Part shown: piece by piece, positions 42,661 to 51,034 of the stretch
Position numbering within the stretch: the stretch's first letter is position 1
Layout: each line of letters begins with the position of its first letter
Source of the DNA: JAEUHZ01 sp964552795
GTDB lineage: Bacteria > Planctomycetota > UBA1135 > GCA-002686595
DNA length: 64,000 nucleotides
Reading direction: 5' to 3'
Assembly: GCA_964552795.1 (NCBI GenBank)
Contig: CAZKIO010000005.1
Coordinates: 62,001 to 126,000, forward strand
Notes under the pieces: generated by a model
What the model saw: the letters and a program-made list of their open reading frames with translations, nothing else
What the model was told of the DNA's origin: nothing
The model's database searches: none
Translations under genes and position numbers: made by a program

Positions 42661-45330
42661 TCAACGCGGCTTCGCGCCGGCGAGGTCGAGGTCCTCCAGG
42701 CACTCGGCCCACGCCTCCGGGCCCGGATCGAGCGTGAAGCTCTGCTCGCCGTCGATCTCGCGCACGCGGAACCGGAGCCCTTCGACATCCTCGATCGAAG
42801 CCCACTGGACGATGCCGCGCACGGTGCAGTGCAGCTCGAGGTTCGCGATCCAGCGTCCGGCAAACGGCAGATCGATCCACGCGACACCATCGTCGCTGAC
42901 CGCGATGCGTTGGGTCCGCGCCTGCAGCCGATCCGGGATCTCCTCCGGCAGGCCGTGTCCGTCCAGGGCGCGCAACTCGAGCGCGCAAACCGTGCGCGCC
43001 GCGCGTGCCGGTTCCGGGAGCGTCAGCGTGATCCGCGTGGAGTGCGCGGGTCGGAGGACCAGCCGCGGATCGCGCAACGGGAGTTGGACACGCCCGACGC
43101 GAGCGCCCACGGACCACGCGAACACTTCGCCGATCGTGTCCGCGGGCAGCAGCGCACGACCCTCGGTCCACGTCGTGTGCTCCAGGCTGCCTTCGCGCGG
43201 ATACCACAGCTCGCCGCGCGACACGGACGCGGCCCGCTCGTCGACGACCGCGAGTTCGAGGGTGCCGCCGCGCGCGCCGCCCGGCGCCGCGAGCAGGCCG
43301 CGCAGATCGATCGGATCGAGGCGCGGATCGCGCGTGACCTCGCCTGCCTCCACCAGCACGTCTTCCACCGTGAGGACGGGCACGGCCGCGGTGCTCGATG
43401 CGTCGAGCACCGCGATGGCACACCGACCCGCGGGGACGCCCGTGAATCGGAAACGCCAGCCCGGTCCTTCGCGCCACAGCCTCCAGAGCCCCGGGGACAA
43501 CGGACCCTGAGTGAGCACGAGCGTCGGCGGCGCCGACAAGCGCGCTGCATCCACGAGCAACCGGCCTTCGACCCGCCCCGTGCGCGTCGCCGTCACCACG
43601 ACGTCGCGCGTTCCACACGCGTACGTCCGCGCCGCCTGCACCGGGTCCTGTCTGTGGTCGGGATGCTCGAGCACGAGGCTCAGCGCGTGGCCGGTGCAAG
43701 GACCGTAGACCGCGAACCGCCCGTCCGCATCGGTGGCCCCGCCCTCGATCATCACGCTGAAGCGCCGGTTCCCGCTGCTGCGCGTGACGCGCACGCGGCC
43801 ACCCGGCACCGGCCTTCCGCTCTCGTCGACGACGCGGCCGGCCAGCAACGGCTCGCTGGCCTGCAGCACCACATCCCCCGCTTCGACGATGCCGCCGCTG
43901 GTCGGCACGCGCAGTTCCGCCGCCAGGCGCGGCAAGTTCTCCATGTGCCAGCACAACTCGGCGCGCAGGCGCCAGGCCCGGTGCGCGCTCGGGTCGGGCG
44001 GTGGCAGCCTCAGCGAAGCGGCGAAGCGCCCTTCCGGATCGGTGCGCACCTCCAGAGGGGACATCTGCAGCACGCGATCCTCGTTCAGGTATTCGCGCAC
44101 GGTCCTCAAGGTCAGGCTCGCGGACGCGATCGGCTGGGCCGTCGCATCGACGGCGCGCCCCACGAGCATCAGGAATGAATCGGGAACGGGGATCGCCACT
44201 TCGACCAGTTCGCCCGCGCGCCGCGGACCCTCGAAGTTCTCGCCGAAGGTGCCTCCGCCGGCCGGCGAGACGGTCACGTCGAACCGGCCGCCGATGCCCA
44301 CGCCGGCAATCGTCGCTTCCCCATCGACGAGGGGCGTGACCGTGTCCACCTGATCCGCCGCGGCGATCAGCTCGCCCTGCACCGGCCGCCGTTCGACGCT
44401 GAGGAGGACGCGGCCCTGGACCGGTACCACCTGACCGCGAGCATCGACGACGCGCACGTGCATCCGGCCCGTCGCGGGCATCGACAGCTCGACCACTTCC
44501 GACGGCATGCGCCGCGGATCGATCCAGCGTTCGACCTGTGGATCGACGCCGATCTCGAGCCGCACGCTGAACGCGCTTTCCAGGTTCAGGCCGACGGTCC
44601 CCAGCAGCCATTCGACGTTGCGCACGACGAGCAGACCATGTTCATCCGTCGGGCGGCTCCAATCGCTCCAGGACTCGCCCGCGGGCCCGATCCCGACCGT
44701 GATGCCGGGCGCCGGGCGGCCGGCCTCGTCCACCACGCGCACCGTGAGGTCGTGCTGGACTCGCATCGCCAACGTCAGCGGTTCGTCCACTTCGGGCGCG
44801 ACGATGATGTCCTGGCCGAACGAACTCCCCTTGCGCGCCGTCACCAGCAGGAGCTTCTTCGGATCGGAGACCAGCGCGAGCCCGAGTTCGTCCGTGAGCG
44901 TGTGCTCGCCGCGCTTCTCCATCCCCGCCTCGAGGTCGGTGCCGATCTCCTTGGAAATCCCGGGATCGCCCCACCACGTGAACCACGGCACTTCGAGCCA
45001 GCGGACGTCGGCGTCCGCGACCGGTTCCTGCGTCGCGGCGTCGACCACGAGGACTTCAAAGCGCCCGGGCGAAGCGTCGCGGATCCGGCGCGGGTCTTGC
45101 ACGTCGCCCGCGGCCGCTGCGCGCTCCGCCGCAGAACGCGCCGGCTCGATCGCGTCGCCGCCCCCGGCCTGGATCCCGTCGAGCGCGCCGTCGGGCCGCG
45201 CGCTCGATCCCGCCGCGCTGGAGGCGTTCCCGAGTCCACCGCCTCGCTCGCCGAGCGCCCACGCCCACAGCACGAGGACGACGACCAGTGCGAAGAGCGC
45301 GAGGCCGACGAGGAGGCGCTTCTGGGTCAT
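42661..45330 (-). CDS. large membrane-anchored protein with repeated carboxypeptidase-regulatory-like domains
   Basis: 889 residues. One N-terminal membrane helix (about 5-26), a Gly/Ala/Ser-rich low-complexity stretch, then at least five beta-sandwich modules of the CarboxypepD_reg/Cna-B-like type, recognised by their first strands: RFEVLVVDAATQEPV, LTVRVVDEAGRPAPG, MHVRVVDARGQVVPV, MLVGRAVDATAQPIA, LAGRVVDESGRPVPG with following TDADGRFAV. No enzyme domain is visible. Probably an extracytoplasmic structural or binding protein. The degenerate kinase gene lies 96 bp upstream on the same strand. Confidence 0.8.
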   Translation of the reverse strand: MTQKRLLVGLALFALVVVLVLWAWALGERGGGLGNASSAAGSSARPDGALDGIQAGGGDAIEPARSAAERAAAAGDVQDPRRIRDASPGRFEVLVVDAATQEPVADADVRWLEVPWFTWWGDPGISKEIGTDLEAGMEKRGEHTLTDELGLALVSDPKKLLLVTARKGSSFGQDIIVAPEVDEPLTLAMRVQHDLTVRVVDEAGRPAPGITVGIGPAGESWSDWSRPTDEHGLLVVRNVEWLLGTVGLNLESAFSVRLEIGVDPQVERWIDPRRMPSEVVELSMPATGRMHVRVVDARGQVVPVQGRVLLSVERRPVQGELIAAADQVDTVTPLVDGEATIAGVGIGGRFDVTVSPAGGGTFGENFEGPRRAGELVEVAIPVPDSFLMLVGRAVDATAQPIASASLTLRTVREYLNEDRVLQMSPLEVRTDPEGRFAASLRLPPPDPSAHRAWRLRAELCWHMENLPRLAAELRVPTSGGIVEAGDVVLQASEPLLAGRVVDESGRPVPGGRVRVTRSSGNRRFSVMIEGGATDADGRFAVYGPCTGHALSLVLEHPDHRQDPVQAARTYACGTRDVVVTATRTGRVEGRLLVDAARLSAPPTLVLTQGPLSPGLWRLWREGPGWRFRFTGVPAGRCAIAVLDASSTAAVPVLTVEDVLVEAGEVTRDPRLDPIDLRGLLAAPGGARGGTLELAVVDERAASVSRGELWYPREGSLEHTTWTEGRALLPADTIGEVFAWSVGARVGRVQLPLRDPRLVLRPAHSTRITLTLPEPARAARTVCALELRALDGHGLPEEIPDRLQARTQRIAVSDDGVAWIDLPFAGRWIANLELHCTVRGIVQWASIEDVEGLRFRVREIDGEQSFTLDPGPEAWAECLEDLDLAGAKPR

Positions 45331-45426
45331 GGTGGCGGAGGGCGCGGCGCGCACCCTTCTACCGCCGCTCCGGTGGCCGTTACGGAATCCGTCGTCCTCG
45401 GCAGGTACGACCCGATCTCGCGCGGC

Positions 45427-46284
45427 CTACTTCGTCAGGCTCGCGCGAAAATCTGCTGCCGTGCGGTAGCGTTCGTTGCGGTCGGCCATCAGGCCCCCGG
45501 CGATGGCCTTCTCGAGCTTCTCGGGGACCGCGGCCTTGGGCGCCCGCGCGCGCATCGCCGGAGGCTGCTTGTTGAGCTTCTCCTGGAACACCTCGAGGAA
45601 CGAGCGGCCCTTCCAGGGCAGCACGCCCGTCGCGGCCTCGTACAGCACCGTGGCCAGGTTGTAGAGGTCGGACTGCACGTCGGGCGAGTCGCCGCCGAAC
45701 TGCTCGACGGGCGCGTAGAACGGCGTGCCGATCAGCGCGGTCTTGTCCCCCAGGTGCTTCGCCGTCCACAGCGCGGCGGTGATGCCGCCGTCGATCAAGG
45801 CGACGTGGCCGCCCGGGCCCTCGCGCAGGCGGATGTTCATGGGCTTGATGTCGCCGTGCACCAGCTTCTGGGCGTGGATCGCCGTCAGGCCGTCGAGCAG
45901 CTCGAGGCCCAGCCGCGCGACTTCGGCCGCGGGGAAGGCCCCTTTCTCCTTCAAGGCCTCGCGCAAGGAGCGCGCCGGCGGCAGGTCGGTGACGAACAGG
46001 ATCGTGCCGTCTTCCAGTTCGTGCGTGTCGTGCGCACGCAGCACGGCCGGCGCATCCACGCGCGTCCAGGTCCGCATCACGCCGGCGAATTCCGAGCTCT
46101 GCTCGCGCCCCTCGAACAGCGAGGCAGGGAAGACCTGCAGTTCGCGCTCCTGCTTCTCGGCGAGGTCGGTGACCACGAAGGTCGTGGACATCCCGTCCCG
46201 CCGGTTTGCGCGCTCGATCCTGTAGCGCTCGGCGACGATCTTGCCGGGGATGAGATCGAACAGGGAGAGCGTCTTGGCTTGCAT
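45427..46284 (-). CDS. protein kinase-fold protein with degenerate ATP-binding lobe
   Basis: 285 residues, a Hanks-type kinase fold without membrane helix or sensor domain. Retained: HGDIKPMN (143-150, catalytic D145 and N150), D165 of the DFG position (IDGG), GTPFYAPVE (187-195) and SDLYNLATVLYE. Altered: the glycine loop reads RANRRDGMSTTFVV without GxGxxG, the VAIK lysine is Gln (Q50 in ELQVF), and HRD is HGD. So ATP binding is probably weakened: a pseudokinase or atypical kinase. TAGCCT lies 11 nt before the ATG. Possible co-transcription with the 889-residue protein. Confidence 0.88.
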   Translation of the reverse strand: MQAKTLSLFDLIPGKIVAERYRIERANRRDGMSTTFVVTDLAEKQERELQVFPASLFEGREQSSEFAGVMRTWTRVDAPAVLRAHDTHELEDGTILFVTDLPPARSLREALKEKGAFPAAEVARLGLELLDGLTAIHAQKLVHGDIKPMNIRLREGPGGHVALIDGGITAALWTAKHLGDKTALIGTPFYAPVEQFGGDSPDVQSDLYNLATVLYEAATGVLPWKGRSFLEVFQEKLNKQPPAMRARAPKAAVPEKLEKAIAGGLMADRNERYRTAADFRASLTK

Positions 46285-46295
46285 GGTTGCGCCAC

Positions 46296-46301
46296 AGGCT
46301 A
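46296..46301 (-). promoter_or_regulatory. possible -10 TAGCCT before the kinase-like gene
   Basis: TAGCCT, 11 nt before ATG 46284. The spacing is a little long for a leaderless start but allows a leader of a few nucleotides. Confidence 0.3.
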
Positions 46302-46357
46302 CCGGCGCCGTCCCGGGCTGTCGAACCACGCCGGCCGCGGTCCGGCGACCGCGCCGG

Positions 46358-47575
46358 TCAGTACGCCGTCTTCGCCGCCAGGTGCTCGCGCCAGGCGCCC
46401 TTCTGGCGCAGATCCACCAGCGCCTCGACGAACTCGTCGATCTCGTCCTCCAGCGTGTAGAGGTGCGGACTGACGCGGATGCCCGCGCCGGGGCGGTGGT
46501 CGACCAGGATTCCGTTCTTGTCGAGGGCCTTCACGAAGGCCGGCCCGTTCTCGCCTTCCGCGAGGCCGATCGTGAGCGTGCCTCCGCGGCGCGCCGGATC
46601 CTCGGGGCTGTGGATGCGGAACCCCGCTCCCAGGAGTTGCGCGCGCAGGCGCTGCGTCAGGTGCACCGACCAGCGCCGCACGTTCTCGACGCCGCACTCC
46701 AGCAGCACTTCGTAGCCCGCCGTCGCGCACCAGAAGCTCGCGACCGCCGGCGAGCCGTGCAGCATGCGACGGATCCCCTTGGCATAGCGCTGCGCGCCCG
46801 TCTCGAACGCGAACGGCGCGGCGTGCGCGGCCCAGCCGGTGATGCGCGGTTCCAGCTTCTCCTGCAGGTCGGGCCGCACGTACAGGTAGCCGGCTCCCGG
46901 ACCGCCGCACAGCCACTTCACGGATCCGCCGCACACCATGTCGACGCCCAGCGCCTGCACGTCGAGCGGCACCGTGCCGAGCGACTGGTAGGCGTCCAGC
47001 AGCACCAGCGCCCCGACCTCTTTCGCGCGCGCGCAGATCGCGGCCGCGTCCTGCAGGAAGTGGCTCTTGTAGGTGACGTGGCTGATCGGGACGATCAGCG
47101 TCTCCTCGTCGATCGCCTCGAGCAGGCGTGCGGTGTCGACGTGGATGCCGTCGGTCGGCACGGTGTGGATGCGCGCGCCGTGCTTGCGCAGTCCCTCCCA
47201 CACGTACATCACCGTCGGGAAGTTCTGGTCGGTGTACACGACCTTGTTGCGCCGGCCCGAGAAGTCGAGGCAACTCGCCACGAGCGACTGCACGACGGAG
47301 ACGTTCTGGTGCATCACCACCGAATCGGCCGGCGCGTTCATCAGCCTGCCGAGCACGTTTCCGGCGGCGACGGGCATGTCCCACCAGCCCTCGCCCCAGG
47401 CGCGCACGCCGCGCGTGGCCCACTGGTTGAGGAACTCCTCCATCTTGTCGCGCGCCCGGGCGGGCATCGCGCCCAGGCTGTGGTTCACGAGGTACGTCGT
47501 CCCGTCGAGGATCGGGAACTGGGTGCGCCAGCGCTCCGGATCGTGCGCGGGCCGGCGGTCAGGCGCGGACGCCAT
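46358..47575 (-). CDS. kynureninase-like PLP-dependent enzyme
   Basis: 405 residues, aminotransferase class V fold. Kynureninase-like features: the N-terminal YLVNHSLGAMPARA, RAWGEGWWDMPVAAGN, ISHVTYKSHFLQD, LDAYQSLGTVPLDVQ with the PLP-binding Asp, and GGSVKWLCGGPGAGYLYV with the Schiff-base Lys. It may release alanine and an anthranilate-type acid from kynurenine, or act on another beta-keto amino acid. It overlaps the upstream gene by 17 bp and ends a five-gene operon. Confidence 0.82.
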   Translation of the reverse strand: MASAPDRRPAHDPERWRTQFPILDGTTYLVNHSLGAMPARARDKMEEFLNQWATRGVRAWGEGWWDMPVAAGNVLGRLMNAPADSVVMHQNVSVVQSLVASCLDFSGRRNKVVYTDQNFPTVMYVWEGLRKHGARIHTVPTDGIHVDTARLLEAIDEETLIVPISHVTYKSHFLQDAAAICARAKEVGALVLLDAYQSLGTVPLDVQALGVDMVCGGSVKWLCGGPGAGYLYVRPDLQEKLEPRITGWAAHAAPFAFETGAQRYAKGIRRMLHGSPAVASFWCATAGYEVLLECGVENVRRWSVHLTQRLRAQLLGAGFRIHSPEDPARRGGTLTIGLAEGENGPAFVKALDKNGILVDHRPGAGIRVSPHLYTLEDEIDEFVEALVDLRQKGAWREHLAAKTAY

Positions 47576-48275
47576 GTTTCGCTCCCGTGGGTTGGATCTC
47601 CAGTCCCAGCGACTCCGGATCGGGAGCCGCGAGCTGCGCGCCCATGCACCACTCCCGCGCGCCGTCGAGGAAGCGCTGCACGAGTTCCTCGACGCGCGCC
47701 GTGCGCAGGCCGAGCGCCACCGCGCGCTGGTCGCCCGCGGTGCGCGGGCGGCCGAACGCCACCAGCGCGATGGCCATCCAGCGATTGACGAACTGCTGCG
47801 CCGTCGGCCGGTTGCCGTGCTCGGCGCAGAACTCGCGCAACAGACCCTCCAGCATGCGCGTGCCGGGGCGCTCGAGCGTGTGCAGCCGCTGGGCGATCGC
47901 CGCCATGCCCGCGCTGCGGCTCTCCAGGTAGCTCGACGCGACGAGCACCTCGGCGCGGCCGACCAGGCCCAGGCACACGGCCAGCTCCAGGCGCGAGTAC
48001 GGGTACGGGATCTTCTCCAGCGAATCGCGCACGGCCTGGATCAGGCTCTTGCCGTCGAGCTCGGCGTAGAGGCGCTCGATGGCGCGCAACACGTCGAGAC
48101 CGGCGTCGAGGTCGCGGACGATGAGCGCCTTCTCCTCGACCTCGGGCAGGTACTTCAGCCCGTGGCCGCGGATGTTCGCGACCATGATCTGCCGGTAGGC
48201 GGTGCGCTCCAGGATCCGGCGCAGGAGCGCCTTGGACTCCTCGTCGAGAGCGGCGGTGCGGGGGCTGGCGCTCAT
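47559..48275 (-). CDS. helical protein of unknown function, possibly PaaA/PaaC ferritin-like
   Basis: 238 residues, almost all helical. The early segment MVANIRGHGLKYLPEVEEK and later IPYPYSRLELAVCLGLVGRAEVLVASSYLESR remind me of phenylacetyl-CoA-epoxidase-type ferritin-like proteins, but I cannot place the expected ExxH diiron ligands. It is coupled to the ferredoxin gene by an ATGA overlap (48272-48275), which would suit an oxygenase/electron-donor pair. Treat the family assignment as tentative. It is not a tryptophan dioxygenase by motif. Confidence 0.6.
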   Translation of the reverse strand: MSASPRTAALDEESKALLRRILERTAYRQIMVANIRGHGLKYLPEVEEKALIVRDLDAGLDVLRAIERLYAELDGKSLIQAVRDSLEKIPYPYSRLELAVCLGLVGRAEVLVASSYLESRSAGMAAIAQRLHTLERPGTRMLEGLLREFCAEHGNRPTAQQFVNRWMAIALVAFGRPRTAGDQRAVALGLRTARVEELVQRFLDGAREWCMGAQLAAPDPESLGLEIQPTGAKHGVRA

Positions 48276-48616
48276 GCTCCGGGGGCCTTTCCGGTCAACT
48301 GGTCATCGGGGATCACGAGGCGCTCGACCGGACGTCCGCCGAGCAGGTGCGACTGGATGATCTCGTCGACGTCCTCCGGCCGGACGCCTCCGTACCACAC
48401 GGCCTCGGGGTACACGACCACGGTGCACCCGCGCTCGCACTGGTCGAGGCACAACGCCTTGTTGGGCCGCACGATGCGCTTCAGGCCGTGCTCGTGCAGC
48501 TTCTTCTTGAACGCGCTCGCCAGATCGTGACCGCCCTTGGAGCCGCAGTCGCCGCGCGGATCGTCCTTCTGGCGTTCGTTGACGCAGATGAACACGTGCC
48601 GCTGGAACTTCGCCAT
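48272..48616 (-). CDS. thioredoxin-like [2Fe-2S] ferredoxin
   Basis: 114 residues. KFQRHVFICVNERQKDDPRGDCGSKGG holds the first two cluster cysteines and CLDQCERGCTVVVYPEAVWYGGV the others, the pattern of thioredoxin-fold 2Fe-2S ferredoxins (NuoE-like domain). It should pass single electrons to a partner oxidoreductase, plausibly one in this operon. TAGGCT, whose TAG is the stop codon of the upstream acyl-CoA dehydrogenase gene, lies 8 nt before the ATG. Confidence 0.92.
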   Translation of the reverse strand: MAKFQRHVFICVNERQKDDPRGDCGSKGGHDLASAFKKKLHEHGLKRIVRPNKALCLDQCERGCTVVVYPEAVWYGGVRPEDVDEIIQSHLLGGRPVERLVIPDDQLTGKAPGA

Positions 48617-48624
48617 GCGCCCAG

Positions 48625-48630
48625 AGCCTA
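48625..48630 (-). promoter_or_regulatory. -10-like TAGGCT overlapping the acyl-CoA dehydrogenase stop codon
   Basis: TAGGCT, 8 nt before ATG 48616. Its first three bases are the TAG stop (48628-48630) of the upstream gene. A promoter here would let the ferredoxin and two downstream genes be transcribed separately. The TAG coincidence weakens the evidence slightly. Confidence 0.35.
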
Positions 48631-49782
48631 ACCGAGGATCTCGCGCGCGAGCACCAGCTTCTGGACCTCGCTGGTGCCCTCGTAGATCCGCAGCGCGCGC
48701 ACGTCGCGGTACAGCCGCTCGACCACCGTGCCGCGGCGCACGCCCAGGCCGCCGTGGGCCTGCACGGCCCGGTCGCAGATCCACCCGGCCGACTCCGTGG
48801 CGTAAAGCTTGGCGCGCGCCACGGCCGCAGCCGCCGGCTCGTCCGCGTCGACCAGGCGCGCCGCCTCGGCGGTCAGGAGCTGGGCCGCGCGCAGGCGCAC
48901 GTCCATCTCGGCGACGTCGAAGCGCAGCGCCTGGAAGCTGGCCAGCGCGCGGCCGAACTGCTTGCGCGCCTTGAGGTGCCGCGTGGTCTCGTCGATCGCG
49001 CGCCGCGAGAAGCCGTTCGCCGCGGCGGCGACGGAGGTGCGGAAACGCGCCAGCGTGGCCAGCGCGATCTCCTGCCCGCCGCCCTCGGCGCCGAGCAGGT
49101 GCTCCTTGCCGATCTGGACGCCCTGGAACTTCACGGTGCCGATCGGATGCTCGCCCAGGACCTCGAAGCGCTCGACGGAGACGCCCGGCTCGGCGGCCGA
49201 CACGAAGAACATCGACAACCCGCCCTTCGAACCGGGCTCGCCGGACGTGCGCGCCAGCACGCTGTAGAAGCTGGCGATCCCCGCGTTGGAGATGAACGTC
49301 TTCTCGCCGTCCAGCTTCCAGCCCTCCTTGGTGCGCACGGCCTGCGTCGCGACGTCGTCCAGGCTCGAGCCCGCACCGGTCTCAGTCAGCGCGAAGGCGG
49401 CCACGAAATGGTTCCGGCTCCTGGCGACGCGCGGCAGGATCAGCTCGCGCAGCTCGGGCTTGCCGCCCAGCGCGACCGGGAACGACCCCAGCCCCTGCAT
49501 GACGAACATCACGTCGAGCAGCGGGTGGTGCCAGGCCAGCTCGTCGCGGACGGCGCACAGCGCGCGCACGCTGACGGTCTCGGCCTCGCACAGTCCCTTG
49601 GCCTTGGCGCCGCCGTCGCGCGCGGGCACCGTCCACGCGGTCAGGCCGGCTGCGCCCAGCGCCTCGATGCACTCCTGCGCGGCCCAGTCGACCTTCGCGC
49701 CCTCGATCTCGCGCGCCAGCCGCTCGCCGACCTCCCGGGCCTTGGCCGCGAGCTCCGCCAGGACCTTCTCGGGCGCGGTCAT
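48628..49782 (-). CDS. acyl-CoA dehydrogenase
   Basis: 384 residues with the three-domain ACAD layout: AFALTETGAGSS (FAD/substrate loop), GEKTFISNAG, LGEHPIGTVKFQGVQI, RKQFGRALASFQALRFDVAEM, and YEGTSEVQ with the likely catalytic base E368. It oxidises an acyl-CoA to the 2,3-enoyl-CoA in the cytoplasm and passes electrons to ETF. ATG overlaps the stop of the enoyl-CoA hydratase gene (ATGA 49779-49782), and the pair matches consecutive beta-oxidation steps. Confidence 0.95.
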   Translation of the reverse strand: MTAPEKVLAELAAKAREVGERLAREIEGAKVDWAAQECIEALGAAGLTAWTVPARDGGAKAKGLCEAETVSVRALCAVRDELAWHHPLLDVMFVMQGLGSFPVALGGKPELRELILPRVARSRNHFVAAFALTETGAGSSLDDVATQAVRTKEGWKLDGEKTFISNAGIASFYSVLARTSGEPGSKGGLSMFFVSAAEPGVSVERFEVLGEHPIGTVKFQGVQIGKEHLLGAEGGGQEIALATLARFRTSVAAAANGFSRRAIDETTRHLKARKQFGRALASFQALRFDVAEMDVRLRAAQLLTAEAARLVDADEPAAAAVARAKLYATESAGWICDRAVQAHGGLGVRRGTVVERLYRDVRALRIYEGTSEVQKLVLAREILG

Positions 49783-50600
49783 CGCTCGATCCGGCTGCCC
49801 GGCGTGAACTGTGTGAAATCCGCCGCGCGCTTCTCGACGAACGCGTGGTGCGCCTCCAGGTAGTCGGGGTGCGCCATGCACTCGGCCTGCACCCAGCCTT
49901 CGGCGCCCATGGCCTCCTCGAGCGTCATCGAGGCCTCGGCGTTCAGCATGCGCTTGGTGACCATCAGGCCCAGGCTCGGCCCTGCGGCCAGCTTGCGCGC
50001 GGCCTCCAGCGCCGCGGCGGGGAGCTCAGCGTCGGGCACGACGCGGTTGTAGAGCCCGATCCCGGCCGCGCGCCGCGCGTCGATCCACTCGCCCGTCATC
50101 AAGAGCTCGGTCGCGTGGCCCAGCCCCACGATGCGCGGCAGGAGCCACGCCGCGCCCATGTCGGCGCCCGAGAGGCCGACCTTGGTGAACAGGAACGCGA
50201 TCTTGGCGCTCTCGGCCGCGATGCGCAGATCGCACGCGGCCGCGATCACCGCGCCCGCGCCGCAGGTCAGTCCGTTGACCCCGGCGACGACCGGCTTCTC
50301 CAACCGGCGGATGTTGGCGATCAGCTCGCAGGTCATGCGCGTGAACGCGTTGACCTCGTCGGGCGGCGCCTCCAGGAGGCGCGCGATGATGTCGCGCTGG
50401 TCGCCGCCCGAGCAGAACGCGCGCCCCGTGCCGGTGATCAGCACGGCGCGCACCGCGTCGCGCCGGCGCAGGTCGCGCAGCGTGTCGGCCAGCTCGCGGT
50501 AGGAGTCGAAGGTCAGCGCGTTGAGCCGCTCGGGCCGGTCGAGGCGCAGGACGGCCACGCCGCCCTCCTCGGAGTAGCGGAAATGCTGGGGAGTGCTCAT
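49779..50600 (-). CDS. enoyl-CoA hydratase/isomerase family protein
   Basis: 273 residues, crotonase fold: RPERLNALTFDSYRELADTL, GTGRAFCSGGDQRDI (oxyanion loop), KPVVAGVNGLTCGAGAVIAAACDLRIA and KVGLSGADMGAAWLLPRIVG, with the family Glu and Gly positions partly altered (GADMGAAW). It hydrates or isomerises an enoyl-CoA. First gene of the five-gene minus-strand operon to the kynureninase-like gene. TAACAT lies 9 nt before the ATG. Confidence 0.94.
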   Translation of the reverse strand: MSTPQHFRYSEEGGVAVLRLDRPERLNALTFDSYRELADTLRDLRRRDAVRAVLITGTGRAFCSGGDQRDIIARLLEAPPDEVNAFTRMTCELIANIRRLEKPVVAGVNGLTCGAGAVIAAACDLRIAAESAKIAFLFTKVGLSGADMGAAWLLPRIVGLGHATELLMTGEWIDARRAAGIGLYNRVVPDAELPAAALEAARKLAAGPSLGLMVTKRMLNAEASMTLEEAMGAEGWVQAECMAHPDYLEAHHAFVEKRAADFTQFTPGSRIER

Positions 50601-50609
50601 CAGGGCGGA

Positions 50610-50615
50610 ATGTTA
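50610..50615 (-). promoter_or_regulatory. -10-like TAACAT before the enoyl-CoA hydratase gene
   Basis: TAACAT, 9 nt before ATG 50600, in the 29-bp gap behind the Rid-family gene. It marks a likely promoter for the five-gene operon. Confidence 0.4.
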
Positions 50616-50629
50616 GCCGGACGGCGCGC

Positions 50630-51034
50630 TCACGGCAGCGCCGCGGTCGCCTCGATCTCCACCAGGGCGCCGTCCTCGAGCAGATCCGCGACCTCCACGA
50701 GCGACATGGCCGGATAATGCCGGCCGAACAGCGCGCGCCAGCGCTCGCCGATGGCCTTCACGGCCGCGAGGTACTGGCGCTTGTCCGTGACGTACACGGT
50801 CATGCGCACCACGTGCTCCGGCTCGCCGCCGGCCGCGCGCACGCAGGCGACGACGTTCTCGAGCGCGCGGCCGAACTGCGCGCCCATGTCTCCGGCCCCG
50901 ACGAGACGCTGGTCGGCATCCCAGGCGATCTGGCCGGCCACGAACACGAGGCGCGACGCGCCGTCGACGGCGACGGCGTTGACGTAGCCGCGCGGCGGCT
51001 TCCACCCCTCGGGCTGGATGGCGGCGAGGCGCAT
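50630..51034 (-). CDS. Rid-family (YjgF/YER057c) protein without the RidA arginine
   Basis: 134 residues, a trimer-forming chorismate-mutase-like fold: YVNAVAVDGASRLVFVAGQIAWD, QFGRALENVVACVRAAGG, VRMTVYVTDKRQYL and YPAMSLVEVADLLEDGALVEIEA. In RidA an Arg in the P-A-R-S/T segment binds imino-acid carboxylates; here that position is Met (M110), so it belongs to another Rid subgroup and is unlikely to be a 2-aminoacrylate deaminase. ATG overlaps the SDR stop by one base (TGATG). Confidence 0.9.
   Translation of the reverse strand: MRLAAIQPEGWKPPRGYVNAVAVDGASRLVFVAGQIAWDADQRLVGAGDMGAQFGRALENVVACVRAAGGEPEHVVRMTVYVTDKRQYLAAVKAIGERWRALFGRHYPAMSLVEVADLLEDGALVEIEATAALP

Noticed and set aside
47559..48275. 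Tryptophan 2,3-dioxygenase next to the kynureninase-like gene
   Set aside because: The expected heme-dioxygenase motifs are absent; only the neighbourhood suggested it.
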